From the NCBI RefSeq assembly GCF_002970975.1, contig NZ_PNFA01000017.1, positions 1 to 64,000 of the forward strand: 64,000 bases of DNA, in the 5' to 3' direction. Below are positions 56,543 to 64,000 of this stretch, in pieces. Below the pieces are notes generated by a model. It saw only the letters and a list, made by a program, of their open reading frames with translations. It was not told the origin of the DNA and searched no databases. The number at the start of each line of letters is the position of its first letter. Position 1 is the first letter of the stretch. Source of the DNA: Microbacterium halophytorum. GTDB taxonomy: Bacteria > Actinomycetota > Actinomycetes > Actinomycetales > Microbacteriaceae. The translations under genes and the position numbers were made by a program.

Positions 56543-59500
56543 ATGCGCGCATCACGACGCGTTCGAACCACAGCGGGCATAGCGCTCGCCGCTGTTGCCG
56601 CGACGGGTCTCGCCGTTCCCGGCCTCGGGCAGACAGAACCGGCGTCCGCCGCCGGCGGAGGCGGCTCCGTTGCCACCCCGGCGCCCGCTGCAACTGCATC
56701 CATGCACTCCGGCTCTGCATTCGCAACGGGCCTGGAGCAGGATTACGTCGACCCGGATCGGATCTACAGCACGGACATTCGGTGGTGGATCGGCGATGCA
56801 TCACACACGGACGACACGCTGCTCGAACAGATCCAGCAGCTCTACGATGCCGGATTCCGCGGTGTCGAACTGTGCATGCAGAACGATGCTCAAGCGCCCG
56901 ACGACGTCTACGCGTACGGCAGTGAGATGTGGACGCACAAGTGGAACCTGATGATGAACAAGATGCTCGACCTGGGGATGAGCGTCTATCTGACGTCGGG
57001 CACCAACTGGGCGACATCGAACGTGCCGGGGCTCGACCCGACGAGCCAAGCCGCGATGCAGAACCTGACGATGGGTACCGGGACCGCGGAAGCGGGCGAA
57101 ACGATCACCGCCCTGCCCGCTCCCGAGGAAGAAGTCAGGCAGGCAGGCGCGAGCCTCGTCTCGGCCTATGCGTATCGCGTCACGGAGGGCAACGCCGTCG
57201 ACCCCGACAGCTTCATCGACCTGAGCGGCGACGTCGCCGAGGGCGACGGCGTCTGGGATCAGAGGCTCGAGTGGACGGCCCCCGATGACGGCAGGTACCG
57301 GATCTTCGGCATCTGGACGGAGGGCACGTTCCAGACATCGGAGCCCTCGGCGCAGCCGGCGTACACGACGAACTATTTCGACGAGCGCGGCGTCGAAGCG
57401 CTGAAGGAGTTCTGGGAGGCCCATTACCTCAGCGACCCGGAGCTGGCGGCGAAGATCGAAGACGGCGATGTCCAGCTGTTCATGGATTCGCTCGAGATCC
57501 ACCCCGGCGGTGGCAGCGAGTTCGAGGGGCCGACGCAGGAGGATCCGCGGTTCACGTTCTGGTCCGAGGACATGGCCGAAGAGTTCGAGGAGCGCAAGGG
57601 GTACGACATCACTCCATACCTGTTCCTCATTCGCGGAACCAAGGCCAACGTCTACGACCCGTACCACGGCGTCGACAAGACCGGCTTGTATACGCTCGAC
57701 GGCGACGAGGAACTGCGCCAGCGGATCATCAACGACTTCCAGGACGTGCAGACCCAGCTCTACCGGGAGCGGATGCTGCAGCCGCTCAAGGAATGGCTGA
57801 ACTCCGTCGGCATCGAGACTCGGGCGCAGATCTCGTACGGCAAGCCGTTCGAGATCTCCGAGCCGGCCATGGACGTCGATTACCCGGAGGCGGAGAACCT
57901 CAACCAGTACAACCAGGTCGACATCTTCCGGCTCTGGACGGGCGCATCCAAACTCGAGAACAAGGTGCTCTCGACGGAGACCGGCGCGCAGATTCCCGCG
58001 TTCAGCGGCACCGCGCAGTTGAACCTGCGCGATGCCTACTCCGCGTACGCCGCCGGATTCCAGCGCGTGGTCTGGCACGTATGGGGCGCTGACTACGGTT
58101 ACGGAAACCACGACTGGCCCGGCTACGTGCCGTTCGGGTTCGGCGATGTCGTGATACCCGATGCATTCCGATACTTCGGCGACCGGAACCCCGACGCCAG
58201 GGACTACGACGAGTTCAACGCGCATCTCGGGCGCGTGCAGCAACTGCTGCAGACCGGCGAAGCGCGCAGCGACGTCGGATTCGTGCATCAGAACTGGTTC
58301 CAGGGAATCAACGTCAAGGGCGGCATCGGCAGCGACAACTCCGCGATGAACTGGCAACTCGCCCACCAGGGCGTCTATTACCGCTCCACTGAGCTGCAGG
58401 ACAACGGGTATACCTACGACTACTTCAGCCCTGACTTCCTGTTCGACGAGGACGTCACCTTCGACGAGAAGACCCAGACGATCGAGAAGGCCGGGTACAA
58501 GGCTGTGGTGCTGTACCAGGATTGGCTCGACCTGGAGGGCGCTGAGCGCATCCTCGACTGGGCGAAGAAGGGGCTGAAAGTCGTCATCCTGGAGAATGCC
58601 GCGTCACAGACGCCGTTCCACGACGGCAATGACGATGAGCTCGCTTCCGTGATGTCGCAACTGAAGGGGCTCGACACCGTGCGTCAGGCGCAGGTGGCGG
58701 ATATGCCGGAGGGCGGCTACTTCTCGAGCGACCCCGGCGGGTACGACGACGACGTGCTCGAGCAGCTTCAGGACCTCGGGGTGGAGCCGTACAGCGGGTT
58801 CAGCGAGCCCAATCTGCAGCTGCTCACGCAGACTCGAGAGGATCCGGACGGCAATCAGTACGTCTTCGCCTACAACTACGACGACGGCTCTTACCTCGAC
58901 AAATCGCACAAGCCGAGCGTGCGGAAGGCGAAGCACGGCGACAGCATTCAGACCGAGATCGTCCAGAACGGCGAGTTCGTGCCATATCGCATCGATGCGT
59001 GGACCGGAGACGTCACGCAGCTTGCCGACTACCGCTGGGAGGACGGGAAGACCATCGTCCCCGTGGACATCCAGTACAACGACATCGATCTGCTCGCGTT
59101 CGAGAAGGCCGACCGGGCGCCGGTCCATGTGCTGGCGAGCAACGCCGATTCGACGTACGCCTCGCCCGATGGTGTCGTGGCGCGCGCGACGAAGACCGGC
59201 AACGTGAAGGCGGAGCTGAGCGATGGTTCCGTGCACAAGGACCGGGTGAAAGTGCCGAAGGCGTTCGATGTCACCGACTGGGACGTCACAGTCGACTCCT
59301 GGCGGCCCAACCCGGATGCAGGTGACCTCGTCCGTACCGAGACGATCGATGGCGTCGAGACGACGAATCGAAAGACCTCGACCGACGTCGAGCAGATCGA
59401 TGTGCGACTCGAGACACTGGCGCCGTGGGACGAGATTCCGGAGATCGGAAAGGAGGTCTCAGGCACTGGGCACTATGAGGCGACCTTCGACTGGGATGCG

Positions 59501-60250
59501 GACGCCGCATCGGGTGCGTACCTCGACTTCGGCACGGAGTTCGAGTCGACCATGGAGGTCTGGATCAACGGCGAAAAGGTGGGCGGCGATGTATCGACCA
59601 ATCCGACCAAGGTCCGTCAGGATGTCGGTGGCACGGTGGGCGACGGCCGCGGCAACGAGATACCGCTCGAAGGTGAAGACCTCTACACCGGCGGAATGAA
59701 CTGGTCGACGCCGAAGGCGGACGTCAGCGAGTACCTCGTCGACGGCGAGAACGAGATCGTGATCGACTACTCGTCCGTGCTGTCGAATGTGCAACTGGAC
59801 CGCGGTGTGATCGAAGAGCAGTCCCCGAGAAGCGGATTCATCGGGGACGGATGGTGGGGGAACGACCAGACCTACCTGAGCTTCGGCCCGCAGCAGGCCG
59901 AGATTGTGCCGTTCGTCGAGGTGACGTATGCGACCCAGGACGATTCAGACGGCTCATCGGACGGCGACGCGGTCGACGGCGCGCCGGACGGAGATGCGGT
60001 GGACGCCACGTCTGACGCGGCGACGGACGGTGCCGCCGACCCCGGCGCGACGGACGGGACCGATGGATCGGACACGGGAACGGACGGCTCCGACGGAACC
60101 GGCGACGCGGCCGGCGACGATGACCTCGCTGTGACCGGCGGAACGGTGGCGACCGGTGCCGCCGTGCTGGCCGTGCTGCTGCTCGCCGGTGGCGCGCTGC
60201 TCGTTCTGCGGCGGCGACGCACGGCTCTCGGGGCTGACGGCGACGACTGA
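56543..60250 (+). CDS. Secreted, wall-anchored GH106-like alpha-L-rhamnosidase
   Basis: 1235-residue extracellular glycoside hydrolase. Signal peptide about 1-38 (MRASRRVRTTAGIALAAVAA, then an Ala-rich cleavage site); a TIM-barrel of the GH106 type begins near residue 70 with IRWWIGDASHTDDTLLEQI and YDAGFRGVELCMQND. Candidate catalytic acids are Glu318 in MDSLE and Glu479 in STETG, not proven. C-terminal beta-sandwich regions follow (YLDFGTEFESTMEVWINGEK near 992), then an Asp/Gly/Ser/Thr-rich spacer of about 60 residues, LAVTG at 1195-1199, a membrane helix and RRRR. It should release rhamnose at the cell surface for the adjacent importer. ATG at 56543 with GAAGGGG upstream. Its codons are less GC-biased than those of its neighbours, a possible sign of transfer. 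Confidence 0.8.
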   Translation: MRASRRVRTTAGIALAAVAATGLAVPGLGQTEPASAAGGGGSVATPAPAATASMHSGSAFATGLEQDYVDPDRIYSTDIRWWIGDASHTDDTLLEQIQQLYDAGFRGVELCMQNDAQAPDDVYAYGSEMWTHKWNLMMNKMLDLGMSVYLTSGTNWATSNVPGLDPTSQAAMQNLTMGTGTAEAGETITALPAPEEEVRQAGASLVSAYAYRVTEGNAVDPDSFIDLSGDVAEGDGVWDQRLEWTAPDDGRYRIFGIWTEGTFQTSEPSAQPAYTTNYFDERGVEALKEFWEAHYLSDPELAAKIEDGDVQLFMDSLEIHPGGGSEFEGPTQEDPRFTFWSEDMAEEFEERKGYDITPYLFLIRGTKANVYDPYHGVDKTGLYTLDGDEELRQRIINDFQDVQTQLYRERMLQPLKEWLNSVGIETRAQISYGKPFEISEPAMDVDYPEAENLNQYNQVDIFRLWTGASKLENKVLSTETGAQIPAFSGTAQLNLRDAYSAYAAGFQRVVWHVWGADYGYGNHDWPGYVPFGFGDVVIPDAFRYFGDRNPDARDYDEFNAHLGRVQQLLQTGEARSDVGFVHQNWFQGINVKGGIGSDNSAMNWQLAHQGVYYRSTELQDNGYTYDYFSPDFLFDEDVTFDEKTQTIEKAGYKAVVLYQDWLDLEGAERILDWAKKGLKVVILENAASQTPFHDGNDDELASVMSQLKGLDTVRQAQVADMPEGGYFSSDPGGYDDDVLEQLQDLGVEPYSGFSEPNLQLLTQTREDPDGNQYVFAYNYDDGSYLDKSHKPSVRKAKHGDSIQTEIVQNGEFVPYRIDAWTGDVTQLADYRWEDGKTIVPVDIQYNDIDLLAFEKADRAPVHVLASNADSTYASPDGVVARATKTGNVKAELSDGSVHKDRVKVPKAFDVTDWDVTVDSWRPNPDAGDLVRTETIDGVETTNRKTSTDVEQIDVRLETLAPWDEIPEIGKEVSGTGHYEATFDWDADAASGAYLDFGTEFESTMEVWINGEKVGGDVSTNPTKVRQDVGGTVGDGRGNEIPLEGEDLYTGGMNWSTPKADVSEYLVDGENEIVIDYSSVLSNVQLDRGVIEEQSPRSGFIGDGWWGNDQTYLSFGPQQAEIVPFVEVTYATQDDSDGSSDGDAVDGAPDGDAVDATSDAATDGAADPGATDGTDGSDTGTDGSDGTGDAAGDDDLAVTGGTVATGAAVLAVLLLAGGALLVLRRRRTALGADGDD

Positions 60251-60265
60251 GCGAAGGAACGCGTG

Positions 60266-60287
60266 ATCGCCGTTCTCCGACGGCGAT
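60266..60287 (+). terminator. Stem-loop after the GH106-like gene
   Basis: ATCGCCGT pairs with ACGGCGAT around TCTCCG, 15 bases after the stop codon. Confidence 0.5.
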
Positions 60288-60295
60288 GCGCCCCC

Positions 60296-60333
60296 AGCGG
60301 TGCCCGGCCTGGTCGACCAGGCCGGGCACCGCT
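60296..60333. terminator. 38-bp perfect palindrome
   Basis: Bases 60296-60314 are the exact reverse complement of 60315-60333, with the axis inside GGTCGACC. As RNA it forms a 17-bp stem with a four-base loop. Probably a strong terminator between the hydrolase and the next gene, although no T-run follows. Confidence 0.65.
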
Positions 60334-60383
60334 GTGTCGGGGGTCGGTGGCAGAGTGGGCGCCACCCACCACCGGAGGTCGCG

Positions 60384-61091
60384 ATGGTCGCCGCAGAGTT
60401 CGTCGTCACCCACCCGGGGCTCCGCACGGCGTACTCGCGGGCGACGTCGTCTGTGGCGTTCGTCGACGAGTCGTACCGTGCCGCCGGGCGCCCTGGCGAG
60501 CCGCCGTTCTACCTGATGGTCGCCGTCGTCATCGATGTCGACGCGATGGGGCAGGCGCGCGCCGACCTGATGCGCATCGCCGGCGGCACGTACTGGCATA
60601 CGACTGAGGCCTTCCGCGAACTCACGGGCCGGTCGCGCGTCGACGCGATGGTCGCGTACCTCAGCGCGGCCGACGTCTGGAGCGTCGTCGCAGTGCAGAC
60701 ATGCGTCGACCCGCGCGACGCGACGCTCGAGAGCGCGCGCATGGAGTGCATGGCGCGGCTGATCGCCGAGGTCACGCGCGGTGGCGGGCCGCATGCGACG
60801 CGCACGATCGTGGCCGAGATCCGCCGCCCGGGTGCTGAGCAGGCGCGCGACGACGAGAACATCACGCGCCTGTTCCGGGCGGGCGTGCTGAGCGACGGTG
60901 TGCGGCTGCATATGGTGAGCCCGAACCAGGAACCACTGCTGTGGGCACCGGACGTCGTGGCGTGGGCTCTGCGTCGTCTGCTCGCACTGGGTGATGGTCA
61001 GTGGTTCTCGCCGCTTCGTACGGCGTGCACCTTGTTCGAGTCGGGCAGCGGTCGCCGGATCATGGTGGGCGTACCTCGCGCCGGGCGATGA
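60384..61091 (+). CDS. DUF3800-like protein
   Basis: 235-residue protein I relate tentatively to DUF3800, a family with an RNase H-like fold and unknown function, often found near mobile or defence genes. The match is the N-terminal SSVAFVDESYRAAG (residues 23-36, family signature FxDES), two strands FYLMVAVVIDVD, and a C-terminal segment LLWAPDVVAWALRRLLA where the family has a conserved Asp followed by an amphipathic helix. ATG at 60384 with CCGGAGG upstream. Flanked by strong palindromes and duplicated hairpin elements. Confidence 0.6.
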   Translation: MVAAEFVVTHPGLRTAYSRATSSVAFVDESYRAAGRPGEPPFYLMVAVVIDVDAMGQARADLMRIAGGTYWHTTEAFRELTGRSRVDAMVAYLSAADVWSVVAVQTCVDPRDATLESARMECMARLIAEVTRGGGPHATRTIVAEIRRPGAEQARDDENITRLFRAGVLSDGVRLHMVSPNQEPLLWAPDVVAWALRRLLALGDGQWFSPLRTACTLFESGSGRRIMVGVPRAGR

Positions 61092-61112
61092 GCGGCATCT
61101 GCCCGAAGACGA

Positions 61113-61177
61113 AGACAGCCCCGGGGGAGCCGCAGCCAGCCCCCGGGGCCCGAACCGGCATATCCCGGTCGTTGTCG
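61113..61177 (+). repeat. 65-bp hairpin repeat, copy 1
   Basis: Starts AGACAGCCCCGGGGGAGCCG; inside it GCCCCGGGGG pairs with CCCCCGGGGC across a 12-base loop. Copy 2 lies 128 bases downstream and differs at only two adjacent positions (TA here, CT there). Confidence 0.9.
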
Positions 61178-61240
61178 ACCTAGATCCTACCAAGAAGCCC
61201 TGGTGATTGCGTGGGCACGGTTGTGCCAGGCCGAGAAGTG

Positions 61241-61305
61241 AGACAGCCCCGGGGGAGCCGCAGCCAGCCCCCGGGGCCCGAACCGGCACTTCCCGGTCGT
61301 TGTCG
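61241..61305 (+). repeat. 65-bp hairpin repeat, copy 2
   Basis: 63 of 65 bases identical to copy 1 and in the same orientation. The 63 bases between the copies look unique. Confidence 0.9.
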
Positions 61306-61342
61306 TCGATCGCGCTACTCGGTTCTCCGCGGGCGCGCGGCG

Positions 61343-61348
61343 TACTGT
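61343..61348 (+). promoter_or_regulatory. -10 element of the UDG-family gene (leaderless)
   Basis: TACTGT, then 7 bases, then the ATG at 61356. Confidence 0.45.
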
Positions 61349-61355
61349 GGGGCGC

Positions 61356-61943
61356 ATGGGCGGTGGGTTCGATGACATCCGGGAGGAGATCGCTCGCGAC
61401 CCGGATAACGCCGAGATGGCGGCCAAGGGGTACTCGCCGCTGTTCTCCGCCGGTGCCGGGGCGCGCATCGCCGTCGTCGGGCAGGCTCCGGGCGCGAAGG
61501 CGCAGGAGTCGGGCATTCCGTGGAACGACGCGAGCGGCGCCAAGCTGTTCGACTGGCTCGGCGTGAGCGAGGAGCGCTTCCGCGACCCCGACGAGTTCGC
61601 GATCCTGCCGATGGACTTCTACTTCCCCGGCAAGGGCACCACGGGCGACCTGCCGCCGCGCAAGGGCTTCGCAGCGCGCTGGCATCCGCCGCTGCTTGCG
61701 CTGATGCCCGACATCCGGCTCACGATCCTGATCGGGCGCTACGCGCAGGAGCATTACCTCGCGGGCCGCGCGCAGCGGAACCTCACCGAGACCGTGCGCG
61801 CATTCCGCGACTACCTGCCGGCCGAATTCCCACTCGTGCACCCGTCGCCGCTGAACTTCCGGTGGCAGGCGAAGAACCCGTGGTTCGAGACGGACCTGCT
61901 GCCGGTGCTGCGCGAGAGCGTCGCCGACGTTCTGCGCCGCTGA
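61356..61943 (+). CDS. Uracil-DNA glycosylase family protein
   Basis: 195-residue protein of the UDG superfamily, which removes uracil or related damaged bases from DNA. The first active-site motif is VGQAPGAKAQESGIPWNDAS near residues 31-50, with Asn-Asp in place of the usual catalytic Asp-Pro-Tyr; the second is VHPSPLNFRW near 168-177 (consensus HPSPL). LILIGRYAQEHY in the middle is the usual structural strand. It is closest to the group of UDG-like proteins resembling YcdX/UdgX relatives in size, but I cannot assign a numbered family; the base specificity is open. Confidence 0.8.
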   Translation: MGGGFDDIREEIARDPDNAEMAAKGYSPLFSAGAGARIAVVGQAPGAKAQESGIPWNDASGAKLFDWLGVSEERFRDPDEFAILPMDFYFPGKGTTGDLPPRKGFAARWHPPLLALMPDIRLTILIGRYAQEHYLAGRAQRNLTETVRAFRDYLPAEFPLVHPSPLNFRWQAKNPWFETDLLPVLRESVADVLRR

Positions 61944-61989
61944 GCAGCGCGCCGCGCCCCCGCACGGCGTCGGCGGCGCGACCCGCGCG

Positions 61990-62043
61990 GATTTGTGCCG
62001 TTGTCGAGGTCCGAGCGGTCAGACCTCGACAACGGCACAAATC
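61990..62043. terminator. Bidirectional terminator with a 22-bp perfect stem
   Basis: 61990-62011 pairs with 62022-62043 around a 10-base loop. The outer part is GATTTGTGCCGTTGTCGAGG. It lies between the convergent UDG-family and rhamnose mutarotase genes; A/T-rich ends give short T-runs in both directions. Confidence 0.75.
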
Positions 62044-62084
62044 GGAACGCCGGACGCACCGCGGGTGCGCCTGCGGGGCGGCGA

Positions 62085-62438
62085 CTACGCCTCGGGCGCT
62101 TCGGCGAGCTGGTCGGCCAGGTTGAACACCTCGGTCAGCGGGGTCGCGGCCTGGTCGGGGCGGCCCTCGAGGCCGACGAAGAACTCCTGCATCGATGCCT
62201 CCCACTTCGCCGCGATCGGCGACGCGGCGAGGTACGCCTGCGCGGCCTCGTCGTCGTCGGTCTCGTAGTAGCCGATGAGGCGCCCGCCCTCCGCGAGGAA
62301 CAGCGAGTAGTTGCGGCGACCGGATGCCGCGATCTCGGCGAGCATCTCGGGCCAGACGGGCGAATGGCGCTCGACGTACTCATCGATGCGCGCCGGGTCG
62401 ATCGTCAGCTCGAAGCAGACGCGGGCGGGGGTGCTCAT
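62085..62438 (-). CDS. rhaM: L-rhamnose mutarotase
   Basis: 117-residue RhaM-family enzyme that interconverts the alpha and beta anomers of L-rhamnose, speeding its entry to catabolism. Active-site features are Tyr21 and His25 in YVERHSPVWPEM, NYSLFLAEGGRLIGYYE near 43-59, and the C-terminal W...MQEFF segment. Size and motifs match the family, although some relatives act on fucose. It lies 11 kb from the LacI gene and 1.8 kb from the rhamnosidase-like gene, on the opposite strand, about 93 bases after the ParA-like gene, so it may be cotranscribed with that gene. ATG with GAGGA upstream. Confidence 0.88.
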   Translation of the reverse strand: MSTPARVCFELTIDPARIDEYVERHSPVWPEMLAEIAASGRRNYSLFLAEGGRLIGYYETDDDEAAQAYLAASPIAAKWEASMQEFFVGLEGRPDQAATPLTEVFNLADQLAEAPEA

Positions 62439-62531
62439 GCGCTGGGTCCTCGTCGGGTCGGGGTCGGGTCGTGCCCGGGAAGTCTCCGGCGACGCGAGCC
62501 GCGCCGCGCGGATGGGGCTCTCGGGTGCCGC

Positions 62532-63998
62532 CTAGTGCTGGTCTTCCGGGCGCGCGGTGAGCCCGCTCGCGACCATGGCCGTCGCCGCGAGCCACGCGCG
62601 CTGCGTCGCGGGGTTCAGCGCGCGCAGGTGCAGCTGCGACGCGCCCATCGCCGGGTCGTACGGGATGCGTGCGACGTCGCGCACCATGTCGCGGTAGCCC
62701 TGCTCGATGCGACGGATCTCTGCGGGCGTCGTCTTCTCGTCCGACTGGCTCACGATCGCAACGGCGTTGCGCGCCAGGTTGGCGGAGCGCTCGTCGCGGT
62801 CGGCGAGGGCCTCCAGCAGCAGCGCGCCGGCCTCGGCGTGCTCGGCGCGCGACGAGGTCGCGACGATGAGCTGGTCGGTGTGGTCGATCATCCGGAGCCA
62901 CATCGGGTCGGACTCGTCGTTGCCCGAGTCCATCACGATGAGGCGGTAGTACTTCGCGGCGACGGCGTGCACCTTGTCGACGTCGGTGCTCGAGACGCGC
63001 TGCTGGCTGCGCAGCGCCATGGGCTGCGAGCGGAGCACGTCGTAGTGGTCGCGGGACTGGTGGTGCACGAACTTCGCCAGCTCGGCCGACTGCGCGTTCG
63101 ACGCGAGCAGCCGCTCGGTCTCGGGCAGCAGGTCGTGCAGCGTCGCGTCGTGCGGGCCCTGCTCGGTGCGCCATCCGAGCGTGCCTCGCGTCTGGTTGTT
63201 GTCCCACGCCAGGACGCCGGCACCGCCGTGCTGGGCGAACATCGCGGCCGTCAGGATGGTCGTGGGCGTCTTGTTCGCGCCGCCCTTGCCGTTGACGACG
63301 GCGATCGTGCGCGGGCCGGTCCACTGCTGGGCGACCGTGGCGCGCTCCTCGCGCTCGCTGCGCTCGTCGGCACCGGGGCCGACCTTCATGCCGGCGCGCA
63401 CGAGGAATCCGCGCCAGCCGCGCGTCGCCGGGTCTTCGCTCGCCTCCGTCGTGATGAACGACGCGCGGCCGTTCGGCGAGATCGGGCGCGCGCCCGGGAG
63501 GCCGGGCTCCGGCGGCGCGGCCTGACCCATCGGGAGCGGCGTCGGCTCGGCCGCGGCGGCCTGCGGGTCCGCGTCGTCGCCCGGCGCCGCCTCTCCCACG
63601 GCGACGTGGCTGCTTCGGCGCGGTCCGGCGGGGGCGCCGGCCGCGTCGGCCGGGACGACGCCCGGGACCTCATCGATCACGCTGTCGCGCTCCGGTGCCA
63701 TCTCGGCCTCCAAACCTGATGCGCCGGCGGGCGCGGTGTCGTCCTCGTCCGCATCGACGCGCCCGTCCGGATGCACGATCAGCGGCCACGTCGCATCCGG
63801 CTCCTGGACCGTGACGCGGACGGGGCGCTGCAGCTTCTGGGCGTTGTCGGCGCAGAAGCGCACGACCTCGCGCCGGGCGTCCTCCGCGGTCGCGGCCTGA
63901 ATCGCGTGCTCGGTGTCGTTGAGCGTCACCAGACCGGCACCGGACTCGTCGATGCGAGCCGAGATGACGGGCCACGTGGGCACGATCTGCATGGACAA
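62532..63998 (-). CDS. ParA/MinD-type ATPase with altered Walker A
   Basis: At least 488 residues. About 225 N-terminal residues form a small alpha/beta domain and a long acidic, Pro/Ala-rich linker. The C-terminal part is a SIMIBI ATPase: the deviant Walker A is VVNGKGGANKTPTT where KGGxGKT is usual (Gly replaced by Asn), switch I region AWDNNQTRGTLGWR, and Walker B-like RLIVMDSGNDES. Such proteins position DNA, secretion systems or other complexes on membrane or nucleoid surfaces. The start is ambiguous at the window edge: a TTG at 63998, an ATG at 63992, or further upstream outside the window. The next gene downstream is rhaM. Confidence 0.75.
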   Translation of the reverse strand: MSMQIVPTWPVISARIDESGAGLVTLNDTEHAIQAATAEDARREVVRFCADNAQKLQRPVRVTVQEPDATWPLIVHPDGRVDADEDDTAPAGASGLEAEMAPERDSVIDEVPGVVPADAAGAPAGPRRSSHVAVGEAAPGDDADPQAAAAEPTPLPMGQAAPPEPGLPGARPISPNGRASFITTEASEDPATRGWRGFLVRAGMKVGPGADERSEREERATVAQQWTGPRTIAVVNGKGGANKTPTTILTAAMFAQHGGAGVLAWDNNQTRGTLGWRTEQGPHDATLHDLLPETERLLASNAQSAELAKFVHHQSRDHYDVLRSQPMALRSQQRVSSTDVDKVHAVAAKYYRLIVMDSGNDESDPMWLRMIDHTDQLIVATSSRAEHAEAGALLLEALADRDERSANLARNAVAIVSQSDEKTTPAEIRRIEQGYRDMVRDVARIPYDPAMGASQLHLRALNPATQRAWLAATAMVASGLTARPEDQH

Positions 63999-64000
63999 GA

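Noticed and set aside
61113..61305. Direct 65-bp repeats as ends of an insertion element
   Set aside because: They are in direct orientation, only 63 bases of non-coding DNA lie between them, and there is no transposase.
59838..61841. 667-codon minus-strand frame across the GH106-like gene end, DUF3800-like and UDG-family genes
   Set aside because: It crosses terminators and repeats and mirrors three plus-strand genes with recognisable motifs; no homology-like pattern in its own translation.

Overview
The window is very GC-rich, gene-dense DNA whose gene set fits an actinobacterium of the Microbacteriaceae, most likely Microbacterium or a close relative. This is inferred from gene content, LAXTG-type wall-anchored proteins, many leaderless start codons and local gene order; no species marker was compared. 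About 49 protein genes and 5 tRNA genes are supported.

Layout. 1-120 is the tail of an unidentified gene. 266-18429 holds a ribokinase, a 2316-residue wall-anchored repeat protein (DUF11 plus DUF7507 repeats), the tRNA hydroxylase TrhO, small enzymes and membrane proteins, an FAD/NAD-binding protein, and a LigM-like aminomethyltransferase-fold gene overlapping an alpha/beta hydrolase. 18712-19029 is a tRNA operon (Glu, Asp, Phe) read leftward. 19248-39728 is core housekeeping: an M23 peptidoglycan hydrolase, ppa, tilS-hpt-ftsH-folE-folPB-folK, DUF3180 and PH-domain membrane proteins, a DUF2520 protein, lysS, cardiolipin synthase, a DAG-kinase-like protein, serS and a HAD phosphatase. Two tRNA-Ser genes follow, one ending in a perfect 28-bp inverted repeat that begins inside the tRNA.

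40513-49668 is the least conventional region. A DUF4012 membrane protein is followed by five tightly packed genes: a 1108-residue protein built from three ATP-grasp-like modules of which only the last keeps the catalytic residues, a TagB/TagF-like CDP-glycerol glycerophosphotransferase, a second sugar-transfer-type ATP-grasp enzyme, a nucleotidyltransferase and a cyanophycin-synthetase-like ATP-grasp ligase. Together they look like a pathway that makes a cell-surface phosphopolyol polymer and ligates amino-acid or similar groups to it. The end product is unknown.

50444-62438 is a rhamnose-scavenging region: a LacI regulator with a palindromic operator, an ABC importer of the RhaT-P-Q-S type, a secreted and wall-anchored GH106-like alpha-L-rhamnosidase, and further on an L-rhamnose mutarotase. 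The catabolic kinase, isomerase and aldolase are not in the window. Between them lie a DUF3800-like gene, a uracil-DNA-glycosylase-family gene and several strong inverted and direct repeats. The window ends in a ParA/MinD-type ATPase with an altered Walker A motif.

Across the window at least fourteen genes have a -10-like hexamer ending exactly 6 or 7 bases before the ATG or GTG, so many messages are probably leaderless. This was used to choose several starts.
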